Assembly (NCBI GenBank): GCA_023426575.1
Contig: JAFAAL010000012.1
Span: forward strand, 1 to 64,000
DNA length: 64,000 bases
DNA from: Bacillota bacterium
Lineage (GTDB): Bacteria > Bacillota > Clostridia > Saccharofermentanales > DTU023
Direction of reading: 5' to 3'
Positions 20,751 to 28,703 of the stretch are shown one piece after another. The position numbers and the translations under genes were made by a program. The first letter of the stretch is position 1. Each line of letters starts with the position of its first letter. The notes beneath the pieces were generated by a model. That model saw only the letters and a list, made by a program, of their open reading frames with translations. It did not search any database and was not told the DNA's origin.

Positions 20751-21660
20751 CTTGCTGAGAGAGCAAGATCTCTATTTTTCGGAAAATAGGGAGCGCTTCT
20801 CGTTTTTTGCACCCCTGTCAGCAGGTGAATGTCCCTGTGAAAGTGAGATCATGCAGGCGATCGATGCCTTTGCACCTTGGCAAGTCGCGGAGGCATGGGA
20901 TCCCTGCGGTCTGCAGATTGGCTATAAGACGAGGACGGTCCATGAGATGACTGTGACACTGGACCTAAACTCGCAGCTCTGGACGGAGCCTCAGATCTCA
21001 GCGAGTGAGCTGATCCTAGCGCACCACCCCGTATTTTTCTCGCCCGTCCAGACCCTGCTCAACGAAGCAGGGGAGAGCGGCAATGTCTACCAGCTCATCC
21101 GCCAAAACCAGAGCTTTATCTCTGCGCATACCAATCTAGATCAGGCGATTTTTGGAACCTCATTTGCCATCCTCCGGACACTTTTCCCTGAGCTCTTGCC
21201 TGAAGAGATCATCCAGTCGAGTCGAGTGATCTGCCCAGATGCCGACTGGCCTGATCTTGGTCACGGGCGGCTCTTCACCCTTGAGACAGCACTGCCCCTC
21301 GAGGTTCTCCACCGCAGCGCCAAAGAGCAGTTTCAAGTTCCAGATGCCCCCGTGCGCCCTGCTCTTGCTGCTGATCTCAAGGGACTGATTGACTGGCTGG
21401 CCATATTCCCGGGCTCCTTTGACCTGGAGATGAGCCAAAAGCTCCCTGAGACAGGGCGCGGTCTGATCGTGACAGGGGAAGCCAAGTATCACGAGCAAGT
21501 GGCTCTCTATGAGAGGGGGAGGGCCTTGATCTGCCTCGGGCACGATGTCTCAGAGCGCGTCGCAATGCCGGTTTTAACGGCCTATCTGAGGCTCTGTTTC
21601 CCTGCTGTGGCTTTTGCCATCGATCGGGGAATTGATTATACTCTTGGCATGGCCAACTGA
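20716..21660 (+). CDS. NIF3-like dinuclear metal protein (YqfO/YbgI family)
   Basis: Conserved protein of the NIF3 family, linked in some organisms to GTP cyclohydrolase I type 2 annotations, with no settled function. It has 314 residues. Metal ligands are visible in ILAHHPVFF and SAHTNLDQA, and in LGHDVSERV where the usual motif is GHY-x-x-E. It lacks the long PII-like insert of Bacillus YqfO. About 48 residues precede the normal N-terminus. The ATG has AAAGGAGG six bases upstream, so the extension and the 35-base overlap with trmK look real. Confidence 0.85.
   Translation: MFQRVTEKSFYNLLREQDLYFSENRERFSFFAPLSAGECPCESEIMQAIDAFAPWQVAEAWDPCGLQIGYKTRTVHEMTVTLDLNSQLWTEPQISASELILAHHPVFFSPVQTLLNEAGESGNVYQLIRQNQSFISAHTNLDQAIFGTSFAILRTLFPELLPEEIIQSSRVICPDADWPDLGHGRLFTLETALPLEVLHRSAKEQFQVPDAPVRPALAADLKGLIDWLAIFPGSFDLEMSQKLPETGRGLIVTGEAKYHEQVALYERGRALICLGHDVSERVAMPVLTAYLRLCFPAVAFAIDRGIDYTLGMAN
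21614..21642 (+). promoter_or_regulatory. Promoter for RNase P RNA, inside the NIF3-like gene
   Basis: TTGCCA (21614-21619) and TATACT (21637-21642) with a 17-base spacer lie within the last 50 bases of the NIF3-like gene. The expected start of transcription, about 21649-21650, is a few bases before the first base of the P1 helix. Confidence 0.72.
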
Positions 21661-21986
21661 GCCGAGTAAGCGCGGCTCTCCTTTGAAAAGGGGAGGGCTG
21701 AGGAAAGTCCGGGCTCCCGAGACCGAGGATGCCGGGTAGTTCCCGGTGGAGGCGACTCTAAGGATAGTGCAAAAGAAAGACACCGCCGCTTTGCGGTAAG
21801 GGTGGAATGGTGAGGTAAGAGCTCACCGGCAGCCTGGCGACAGGCTGGCCCTGTAAACCCCATCCGGAGCAACACCGTGGGTGGGCCGTAATGGTCTCTA
21901 GGCCCCAGGAGGTGGCTCGAATCATGGCGTAATCCATGATCTAGATAGATGCTTACAGAGACAGAACCCGGCTTATAGGCTCAGTT
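21655..21986 (+). ncRNA. rnpB: RNase P RNA, bacterial type A
   Basis: Catalytic RNA of RNase P. The ends pair to form helix P1: AACTGAGCC (21655-21663) with GGCTCAGTT (21978-21986), extendable by one or two pairs. Conserved blocks include GAGGAAAGTCCGGGCTCC (from 21700), GGATAGTGCAA, a perfect hairpin at GGTGAGGTAAGAGCTCACC, AGATAGATGCTTACAGA and ACAGAACCCGGCTTATAGG. The layout is the ancestral type A rather than Bacillus type B. The 5' strand of P1 contains the stop codon of the NIF3-like gene, and the purM ribosome binding site starts 11 bases past the 3' end. No terminator lies in between. Confidence 0.96.
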
Positions 21987-22006
21987 GGTCTTATTTGGAG
22001 GATCAT

Positions 22007-23197
22007 ATGCAGAGTGATTTTTATCAGAACAGAGGGGTTTCCGCAAGTAAAGATGAGGTCAAGGAAGCCGTCTCTCATCTCGATCAGGGATTGTTCCCAG
22101 GGGCTTTTTGTAAGATTGAGCCTGATATGGCAGGAGATCCTGAGTACTGTTCGATTCTTCACGCCGACGGAGCGGGGACGAAGTCGAGCCTGGCCTATCT
22201 CCGCTACCGTGAGAGCGGTGACCCCAGAGTTTTTTGCGACATTGCCCAAGACTCTCTGGTGATGAATACGGACGATGTGCTCGCTGTCGGTTGTACAGGT
22301 CCCTTTTATCTCTCAAATACGATCGGTCGCAATGCCCAGCGCATTCCGGGAGAGGTCATCAATGCCGTCATTCACGGCTACCAGAAGCTCGCAGAGCGGC
22401 TCTCTACGCATGGCGTCGAAGTCTTCTTGACGGGGGGTGAGACCGCGGATGTCGGCGATCTCGTCCAGACCATTATCTGTGACTCGACGCTGGCCTGTCG
22501 GATGCGCCGCGCTGACGTCATCGATGCCAGTCACATAGGGCCAGGCCAGGTCATCGTCGGCCTCAGTTCTTATGGCCAGACCAGTTACGAAGAGCGTGAA
22601 AATTCTGGCATTGCTTCGAACGGATTGACGGCAGCGCGCCATTTGCTTCTCAATGCTCATTATCGCGAGCGCTACCCTGAGAGCTATGCGTCTTCTCTCA
22701 GTCCAAAGCTCGCCTATGTCGGTCAGTATTATCTCTCAGATGAGCTTCCCGGCAGCACCCTCTCTGTCGGGGAGGCTCTTCAATCTCCTACCAGAACCTA
22801 CTTGCCCATCATAAAACCCTTCCTCGAATCTTGGCGTGAGCAGGTCTATGGCCTGATTCATAATACGGGGGGCGCTCTGACCAAGGTCCTGAGCTTTGGA
22901 CAGCCTGGAACTCGTATTATTAAAGATCGGCTCTTGCCTCGACCGCCCATCTTCCAAGCGCTGGCCGCACAGCCGGACATGAGTGCTCGCGAGCTCTACC
23001 AAGTCTTCAACATGGGGCAGCTCTTTGAGGTCTATTGCAGCCAAGAAGCTGCCACTGCGCTGATTGAAATAGCTTCGAGCTTCGATTGTCAGGCCCAGAT
23101 CATCGGGCGCACCGAGGACTGCGCGCGCGGACAGAAAGAATTGATCATCCGCGACCAAGCTGAAGAGTACTTCTACCAGGTGATTTGCAATCGCTAA
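22007..23197 (+). CDS. purM: AIR synthetase (phosphoribosylformylglycinamidine cyclo-ligase), long form
   Basis: ATP-dependent ring closure of FGAM to AIR in purine synthesis. The 396 residues exceed the roughly 345 of E. coli PurM. RGVSASKDEV-type opening, DPEYCSILHADGAGTKSSLA, MNTDDVLAVG, TGGETADVGDLV, SSYGQTSYE and FNMGQLFEVY are present. The pattern is that of the long PurM I associate with Bacteroidetes rather than the short form usual in Firmicutes. GGAGG is five bases before ATG 22007; a TTG 12 bases upstream overlaps that site and is rejected. It is isolated from other pur genes. Confidence 0.88.
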   Translation: MQSDFYQNRGVSASKDEVKEAVSHLDQGLFPGAFCKIEPDMAGDPEYCSILHADGAGTKSSLAYLRYRESGDPRVFCDIAQDSLVMNTDDVLAVGCTGPFYLSNTIGRNAQRIPGEVINAVIHGYQKLAERLSTHGVEVFLTGGETADVGDLVQTIICDSTLACRMRRADVIDASHIGPGQVIVGLSSYGQTSYEERENSGIASNGLTAARHLLLNAHYRERYPESYASSLSPKLAYVGQYYLSDELPGSTLSVGEALQSPTRTYLPIIKPFLESWREQVYGLIHNTGGALTKVLSFGQPGTRIIKDRLLPRPPIFQALAAQPDMSARELYQVFNMGQLFEVYCSQEAATALIEIASSFDCQAQIIGRTEDCARGQKELIIRDQAEEYFYQVICNR

Positions 23198-23213
23198 TAT
23201 ATATTGCTAACGA

Positions 23214-23241
23214 TTGAAAATTATTTTAGATCAAGTATAAT
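23214..23241 (+). promoter_or_regulatory. Sigma-A promoter for the ytxH-like gene
   Basis: TTGAAA (23214-23219) and a perfect TATAAT (23236-23241), spaced by 16 bases, lie in the AT-rich gap between purM and the YtxH-domain gene. Confidence 0.75.
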
Positions 23242-23247
23242 AAGCCT

Positions 23248-23264
23248 AAACTGTTATACAGTTT
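23248..23264. promoter_or_regulatory. 17-base palindrome at the ytxH transcription start
   Basis: AAACTGTTATACAGTTT is a perfect 7-bp inverted repeat around TAT, starting seven bases after the -10 hexamer and therefore covering the expected transcription start. It could be an operator or a short 5' leader hairpin. The base-perfect symmetry at that position favours a protein-binding site, but no repressor is identified. Confidence 0.5.
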
Positions 23265-23280
23265 CTGAAAGGAGAAAATT

Positions 23281-23673
23281 ATGTATCAACGTTTTTATGA
23301 TTTTTTAGGTGTCGTCGGCAAGAAACAATCAAATAGCAAGGTCGCCATCGGCTTCCTCTCAGGCGTTCTCGCTGGTGCTACCGCTGGTCTCCTCTTTGCC
23401 CCCCAGAGTGGTAAGGAGACTCGTGAAGACATCGCCAAGGCCGCAGAGCAGGCACGTGATAAGGTTCAGGATGGCCTCGAAAAGGCCAAGGACACCGCGG
23501 TTCGTCACGCTGAGTCCCTGAAGGCGAACATCCAACAGGCGACAGCTGAGGTTCAGGCCAAGGCCAAAAATGTTGCCGACACAAGTCAAGACGTCGCCCG
23601 AGTCGTTGCCGAAGATATCAAAAAGGCCAAGGACGAGATCAAGGAAGACGTTAAAAACGAAGTCAAGAAATAA
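23281..23673 (+). CDS. ytxH: YtxH-domain protein
   Basis: Small protein with the YtxH motif (residues 19-45: VAIGFLSGVLAGATAGLLFAPQSGKETRED), one short hydrophobic segment followed by a long Lys/Ala/Glu-rich amphipathic coiled-coil tail to residue 130. Bacillus relatives are general stress genes paired with a DUF948 protein, which is also the case here. AAAGGAGA precedes the ATG. It has its own promoter and terminator, so it can be expressed apart from purM. Molecular role unknown. Confidence 0.85.
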   Translation: MYQRFYDFLGVVGKKQSNSKVAIGFLSGVLAGATAGLLFAPQSGKETREDIAKAAEQARDKVQDGLEKAKDTAVRHAESLKANIQQATAEVQAKAKNVADTSQDVARVVAEDIKKAKDEIKEDVKNEVKK

Positions 23674-23687
23674 TCTCTGACCGTGTT

Positions 23688-23718
23688 GCTCCTCTCTGAC
23701 TAAGAGAGGAGCTTTCTC
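23688..23718 (+). terminator. Terminator after ytxH-like gene
   Basis: A 10-bp perfect stem (GCTCCTCTCT / AGAGAGGAGC) with a five-base loop is followed by TTTCTCT. It lies 14 bases after the YtxH stop codon and just before the next ribosome binding site, so it may be partial, allowing some read-through. Confidence 0.7.
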
Positions 23719-23734
23719 TAGATAAGGAGACAAG

Positions 23735-24292
23735 ATGATTTTACTAGCCATAACTGTTGACCTTATGGACGTCTTGCTGGGTCTTTTGATCTTGGCAGGC
23801 GTCGCAGCTCTGGTCGGCCTCACTCTCGTCTTGATCAATCTCAGTAAGACGCTCAAGACGGTCAATGCGCTGGCCACGGATCTGCAGCCCAGAGTCAGCG
23901 AGATACTGAGCGAGATTCCCACGACAGTTCGTCGTGTTGACAGCATTCTCTGTGATGTCAACAAGATCAGCACGGCAGCAGGGGAGTCGTTCCCACCCCT
24001 CGTCCGCAGTGTTGCCGAGGCAGGGGAGACGCTGACGGACACGGTCGCCGTCCTGGGCGACGGAGCCTATTCAGCGGCAAACGCCGTCACGAATCTCTTC
24101 AAACGCTTTGAAAAAGGTGAGAAGACTTTCGAGATCAATAATCAGGCAGATATTTCCCTGATTGGCCAAAAGGCCATGAAGAATACAAATCTCGCCCAAG
24201 TGGCAGGCGCCGCTATCGGCACCTACCGTTTCGTGCAGAAGTTGAAAAAGGCCAAGAAAAAGGCCGATCGCAAGCGTAAGTTCGGTTTCTAG
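23735..24292 (+). CDS. DUF948-like membrane-anchored protein
   Basis: 185 residues: an N-terminal membrane helix (about 10-36, DVLLGLLILAGVAALVGLTL), then a soluble helical region typical of DUF948 (YtxG-like), with many Val/Ile/Leu heptads, and a strongly basic C-terminus (KKAKKKADRKRKFGF). AAGGAG precedes the ATG. It follows the YtxH gene, a pairing known from Bacillus ytxG-ytxH. Function unknown; a stress-related envelope role is inference from the family. Confidence 0.75.
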   Translation: MILLAITVDLMDVLLGLLILAGVAALVGLTLVLINLSKTLKTVNALATDLQPRVSEILSEIPTTVRRVDSILCDVNKISTAAGESFPPLVRSVAEAGETLTDTVAVLGDGAYSAANAVTNLFKRFEKGEKTFEINNQADISLIGQKAMKNTNLAQVAGAAIGTYRFVQKLKKAKKKADRKRKFGF

Positions 24293-24312
24293 AAAGCTTT
24301 TCTGGGAGTCCT

Positions 24313-24345
24313 AAAAGTCGCCGTCAGGCGACTTTTTCTTTCTTA
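24313..24345 (+). terminator. Strong intrinsic terminator after the DUF948 gene
   Basis: A 10-bp perfect stem AAAAGTCGCC / GGCGACTTTT with a GTCA tetraloop runs into a T-rich tract (TTTTTCTTTCTT). It is 20 bases after the stop codon. Confidence 0.9.
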
Positions 24346-24371
24346 ACAGGATCTATATTCTCTGCTAGAAT
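24343..24371 (+). promoter_or_regulatory. Sigma-A promoter for the YfhO-like gene
   Basis: TTAACA (24343-24348) and TAGAAT (24366-24371) at a 17-base spacing begin at the very end of the preceding terminator U tract and lie 21 bases before the chosen ATG. Confidence 0.7.
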
Positions 24372-24392
24372 GGAATGGCTTCGGAGGTATTT

Positions 24393-27389
24393 ATGCGCCA
24401 AGTTCAGCATATTGACTTATATGATAAAAAGAAGTTCAAGCTCGGAACACTACACCCGATCCTGGCCTTTGTCATTCCTTTTGCCATTTTATTCTTTGCC
24501 TACGCCGCAGTTCATATCTATCCTTTTGGCGATCGGCAAATTTTAACAGTTGACCTCTTTCATCAATATGCCCCCTTCCTCAGGGAGCTGAGGAGCAAGA
24601 TATTGAGTGGCCAGAGTCTCTTCTTTTCGTGGTCGGGTGGCCTCGGGATTAGTTTTCTCCCACTCTTTGCCTATTATCTCGCCAGCCCATTCAATCTCTT
24701 GCTCGTCTTCTTCTCAGATGCCTATCTGGCCGAGGGAATCCTCCTCATCAGTCTTCTCAAGGTAGGCCTGACGGGATTTTGCATGTATTTCTTCCTGCGC
24801 AAGGGGAGAGCGCTGAGTAAGAATACCTCGTTGATTTTTGCCATTCCATACGCCCTCTCTGCCTTTGTCCTCGCGTACTCCTGGAATATCATGTGGCTCG
24901 ATGTCATTTTTTATCTGCCGATCGTTGCCTATACGGCGCAGCTCATCGTCGTCTCGGACCGTCTAGCGCCGTACATGATCACACTCTCGCTCATGATATT
25001 GAGCAACTATTATCTCGCCTTCTTCGTCTGTCTCTTTCTAATGTTCTACTATCCCGCCATCCTTATTCAGGACTTTCCGAGGCATTGTGAGAATAAGCTT
25101 CTGACAGCCTTTAAGAAGCTCGTCTACTTTGCAATTGGGAGTTTGATGGCAGGGCTCGCCGCGGCCGTTCTCCTCTGGCCGACCTATCTCTCCCTAAAAG
25201 AGACCTCTGCAGCAGGAGATAGTTTCCCGACGGCTTGGACCTTTAAGCAAGCAGTGATCGACGTCTGGCCTCGCATGCTCTTTGCTCAGAGTCCAAACAT
25301 TCGTCAGGGATTGCCCAATCTCTACATTGGCGTCTTTGTCTTCATCTTGATCCCACTCTACTTTCTCAGCAAGCGGATTGCCGGACGGGCCAAAGTCGTA
25401 AATCTCGCCCTGATCTCGATTCTCGTCTTCAGCTTCAGCATTAACACTCTCGACTTTATCTGGCATGGCATGCACTATCCCAACCAGTTGCCTTATCGCT
25501 ATGCCTTTCTCCTGGCCTTTGTCCTCTTGACACTCTCAGCTCAAGCCTGGGAGGCTCTCTCTTGGACAGGAGAGGGAAGTATTATGAAAGTGCTTGCGGG
25601 AGTTTTGATCTTCATCTTGCTCTGGCAGAAGATCCAGCTTGACAGTCTCGAGATGCTCTCCCTACTTGTCAGCCTCGTCTTTATCATTGCCTATGCCATG
25701 ACGGCGCGGACGGCTTGGCGGGCACCTGGGCGCCACGCGCTGATGGCCACGGTCCTCTTCTTACTCATGGCCTTTGAGATTTCTCTCTCGACCTTCTTTG
25801 CAGTACAAAAAATTGCTGAGAACGAGTATTACGGGATTCGCGACGGCTATGCCTATGGTCAAGATGCCGCGGAAATTAGAAGTGCCGCCGCCGAGCTCAG
25901 GGCCAAGCACCCTCAAGAGCTCGTCCGAACAGAGCTTCGCCCCAAGAAGGCCGTCAATGATCCGATGCTCTATGGCCTCAATGGCTTCAGTGTCTTCAGC
26001 TCCTCTTTTCCTCAGAAGCCGGTCATCCTCTTTGAGAAGCTTGGCTATCCGACGAATGGAGTCAATTCTTTTGAGTATACGGATTCGACACCGGCGATGT
26101 CTTCTCTCTTGAGCTTGCGCTATCTCATCAATCGCTCTCTCGACAAGGAGCTCGTAACGACGGCTTCCCCTGAATTTGAAGGGGAGAAGATCAAGGTTTA
26201 TTCCCAGCAAAATGTCTTCCCACTCGCTGTCGCGGTCCAGCCTTCTGCAGGGCACTTTGCCTCTGTCAATGAATCCCCCTTTGCCAATCAGAACCAGTTG
26301 TTTCATGATCTCTTCGCTGCCTCTGAAATCTTTAAAGCTGTAACTTTCCGTGAAATTGATCGCAGCGAGGCTGAGTCCTCGATGGCTGTCGCCGTCGCCT
26401 CTGACTCCGAGGCCAGCGCTGAGACTTCTGAAGAGGGAGAAGCAAGGACCACAAGTGCCAATACTCTGCTCTCTGAGGATGCCGTCCGTGGAGGATATCT
26501 CGTCTCCCTCTCGACGGAGAGACAGGCGGATCCCTACTATCTTGAACTAGAGGCCGAGGAGAGCGGACGTCTCTTTTTCTTCTTCAAGGCTCACTATGTC
26601 AAAATCTCTGATGTCTCCGTCAGAAGCGCGCAGGATGACTTCTTCCAATCGCGGAGTTCTAGGCGTGTCGATATGATTGACTGCGGAGAGGTCACGAAGG
26701 GTGATCGAATTCGCATCACTTTTACCTTCCGCGACCCTGATAACACGGGGTCATTAGAACTTTTTTCCGCTGTCTATCAGGCTGATGCCTTTGCCCCTGT
26801 CATAGCAGAGGTCCAAAAGCAAGATTTTAAAGCTCTCTCCCTCAATAGTCGCGGTGCAGCCTTTGCACTGACATCGCCCCAGGATGGTTATGCCTTTGTC
26901 TCTACGACCTATGATCCAGGTTGGCAGGTCCTGGTCGACGGACAGCCGGTCCAGACTTTTGCCCTCGGTGAATGCTTCCTCATGTTCCCCTTGGGACAGG
27001 GTCGACACGAGATTGAGATGACTTTTACGCCGCTGGGCTTCCATTCTGGTCTCATCATTTCTCTTTCGGCTTGGGCACTCATCTTGCTCATCTTATTGCT
27101 TGAGTATCTCGGGGAGCGCCGCGATCGTCAGGGGCAGGAGTACGAGGCCTATGAGGCGGATCTTTACCGCCAGGACCTTGAGAACAGTTACTATCTCGAG
27201 GCCTATCGCCCTGGCCCAGAGCAGATCAGTCCAGAACTGCGTGAACAACATGAAAAAGCACGTCGAGAACTGAGCGAGGCCATCTTAGCTGCAGAGGGTC
27301 AGACTCACGAAGCCGAATTCGTACGGGCGAGGCAGATCAATGCCCTGACGGTCAAGGGAAAGGAGAGAGCTGATGAGTCCAAATCTTAA
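24393..27389 (+). CDS. YfhO family multi-pass membrane protein
   Basis: 998-residue integral membrane protein of the YfhO family, GT-C-like proteins linked in some Firmicutes to glycosylation of lipoteichoic acid or other envelope polymers. The first half holds about a dozen membrane helices with an early acidic DLFHQYAPF loop. Then an extracytoplasmic domain carries the family landmarks NGFSVFSSS, SSLLSLRYLIN and YDPGWQVLVDG, a final helix (near residue 885) and a charged cytoplasmic tail of about 100 residues. ATG 24393 has GGAGG five bases upstream; the ATG at 24375 precedes that site. Acceptor and donor are unknown. Confidence 0.83.
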   Translation: MRQVQHIDLYDKKKFKLGTLHPILAFVIPFAILFFAYAAVHIYPFGDRQILTVDLFHQYAPFLRELRSKILSGQSLFFSWSGGLGISFLPLFAYYLASPFNLLLVFFSDAYLAEGILLISLLKVGLTGFCMYFFLRKGRALSKNTSLIFAIPYALSAFVLAYSWNIMWLDVIFYLPIVAYTAQLIVVSDRLAPYMITLSLMILSNYYLAFFVCLFLMFYYPAILIQDFPRHCENKLLTAFKKLVYFAIGSLMAGLAAAVLLWPTYLSLKETSAAGDSFPTAWTFKQAVIDVWPRMLFAQSPNIRQGLPNLYIGVFVFILIPLYFLSKRIAGRAKVVNLALISILVFSFSINTLDFIWHGMHYPNQLPYRYAFLLAFVLLTLSAQAWEALSWTGEGSIMKVLAGVLIFILLWQKIQLDSLEMLSLLVSLVFIIAYAMTARTAWRAPGRHALMATVLFLLMAFEISLSTFFAVQKIAENEYYGIRDGYAYGQDAAEIRSAAAELRAKHPQELVRTELRPKKAVNDPMLYGLNGFSVFSSSFPQKPVILFEKLGYPTNGVNSFEYTDSTPAMSSLLSLRYLINRSLDKELVTTASPEFEGEKIKVYSQQNVFPLAVAVQPSAGHFASVNESPFANQNQLFHDLFAASEIFKAVTFREIDRSEAESSMAVAVASDSEASAETSEEGEARTTSANTLLSEDAVRGGYLVSLSTERQADPYYLELEAEESGRLFFFFKAHYVKISDVSVRSAQDDFFQSRSSRRVDMIDCGEVTKGDRIRITFTFRDPDNTGSLELFSAVYQADAFAPVIAEVQKQDFKALSLNSRGAAFALTSPQDGYAFVSTTYDPGWQVLVDGQPVQTFALGECFLMFPLGQGRHEIEMTFTPLGFHSGLIISLSAWALILLILLLEYLGERRDRQGQEYEAYEADLYRQDLENSYYLEAYRPGPEQISPELREQHEKARRELSEAILAAEGQTHEAEFVRARQINALTVKGKERADESKS

Positions 27390-27879
27390 GCGTCGCAATT
27401 ACATTTCCTGGGATGAGTACTTCATGGGTGCAGCGCTGCTCGCGGCGAAGCGCAGCAAGGATCCGTCGACACAAGTTGGAGCCGCCGTGGTCAATAGCGA
27501 CAACAAAATTGTCTCGATTGGCTACAACGGAATGCCCATTGGTTGTTCGGACGACCACTTTCCCTGGGCGCGAGAGGGGGAGTATCTGGAGACTAAATAT
27601 CCCTTTGTCTGCCATGCCGAGTTAAATGCGATCCTCAACGCTGGCGGACATGTACTCAAGGACGCCCGTATCTATGTCCCGCTCTTTCCCTGTAATGAAT
27701 GCGCCAAGGCAATCATCCAGTCTGGAATTCGCGAAGTCATCTATCTTTCTGACAAGTATGGGGCCACTGACTCCATCAAGGCGAGCAAGCGCATGTTCGA
27801 CGCAGCAGGGGTGAGATATCAGCAGCTCGAGACAGAACTCGAGGAACTGTCTATCTCCTATCTCCCTGAGGACGTCTAA
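27373..27879 (+). CDS. Deoxycytidylate (dCMP) deaminase
   Basis: Zinc-dependent deaminase giving dUMP for thymidylate synthesis. Its 168 residues match the family. Zinc and catalytic residues are in VCHAELNAI and PLFPCNECAKAII; nucleotide-binding features include DPSTQVGA and GYNGMPIGCSD. The ATG lies inside the end of the YfhO-like gene (17-base overlap) with AAGGAGAG upstream. The gene ends in a four-base overlap with the convergent pseudouridine synthase, with no terminator between them. Confidence 0.92.
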   Translation: MSPNLKRRNYISWDEYFMGAALLAAKRSKDPSTQVGAAVVNSDNKIVSIGYNGMPIGCSDDHFPWAREGEYLETKYPFVCHAELNAILNAGGHVLKDARIYVPLFPCNECAKAIIQSGIREVIYLSDKYGATDSIKASKRMFDAAGVRYQQLETELEELSISYLPEDV

Positions 27880-28703
27880 TTTTTCCACTTATGCACTGAA
27901 GTGAGGTTGAGGAGCTCTCTTTCTTCACTGGCCGTCAGGTAGCGGTAGTCGCCAGGACGCATCTCATCGATTTCAAGAAACATGATGCGTGCGCGTACGA
28001 GTTTTTTGACCTTGTATCCCAAGGCCTCGCACATGCGCCTAATCTGGCGGTTGAGGCCCTGCTTCAAGATGATTTGAAATTGTCTCTCTGAAACAGCTCT
28101 GACCTCGCAGGGCAAGGTCTTCTGGCCTAGGATGAAGACGCCCTCACGCATGGCCTGTAGAAAGGCATCCGTCAGGCTGCGATCGACTGTAACCAGGTAT
28201 TCCTTCTCGTGTTGATTCTCCACGCGCAATATGCGATTGACGATGTCTCCATCATTGGTCAGGAGGATCAATCCCTCGGAATCTCGGTCGAGACGACCGA
28301 CGTGAAAGAGGCGCTCCTTGAGATTGAGATACGAAATGATGTTATCCCTGCGCCGAAGGTCCGTCGTACAAGTGATTCCACGCGGTTTATAGAGAAGAAG
28401 ATAGAGATAGTGTTTTGTCTTTGACAAGTCGATTTTACGCCCACGAAAGCTAATGTCGTCCGTTAACTTGACTTTCTGCCCGAGGAGAGCGCTTTGACCA
28501 TTGACAGTGACTTGTCCCTGTGAGATCAGCTCATCCGCGCCACGCCGTGAGGAGAGCCCCAGATCTGCCAGGAGGCGGTTGATCCGGACCTCCTCGACGC
28601 GCCCCGAGTGAAGCTCAGAGCGCATCCGCCAATCGCTATCGGCGCTTCTTACCCTCTCTCGATGCGGACTGTTTAAGGCATGGGCTGGAGGCACTCTAGT
28701 CAT
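27876..28703 (-). CDS. rluF: 23S rRNA pseudouridine synthase, RluF/RluB type
   Basis: RsuA-family pseudouridine synthase, 275 residues. An N-terminal S4 RNA-binding domain (INRLLADLGLSSRRGADELI) is preceded by about 30 basic residues. The catalytic Asp is in GRLDRDSEGLILLTNDG. The late motif LNRQIRRMCEALGY points to the RluF subgroup rather than RluB. GGGAGG is six bases before the ATG at 28703, which overlaps the sensor kinase stop by 8 bases. An ATG at 28709 touches the ribosome binding site and is less likely. Confidence 0.85.
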   Translation of the reverse strand: MTRVPPAHALNSPHRERVRSADSDWRMRSELHSGRVEEVRINRLLADLGLSSRRGADELISQGQVTVNGQSALLGQKVKLTDDISFRGRKIDLSKTKHYLYLLLYKPRGITCTTDLRRRDNIISYLNLKERLFHVGRLDRDSEGLILLTNDGDIVNRILRVENQHEKEYLVTVDRSLTDAFLQAMREGVFILGQKTLPCEVRAVSERQFQIILKQGLNRQIRRMCEALGYKVKKLVRARIMFLEIDEMRPGDYRYLTASEERELLNLTSVHKWKN

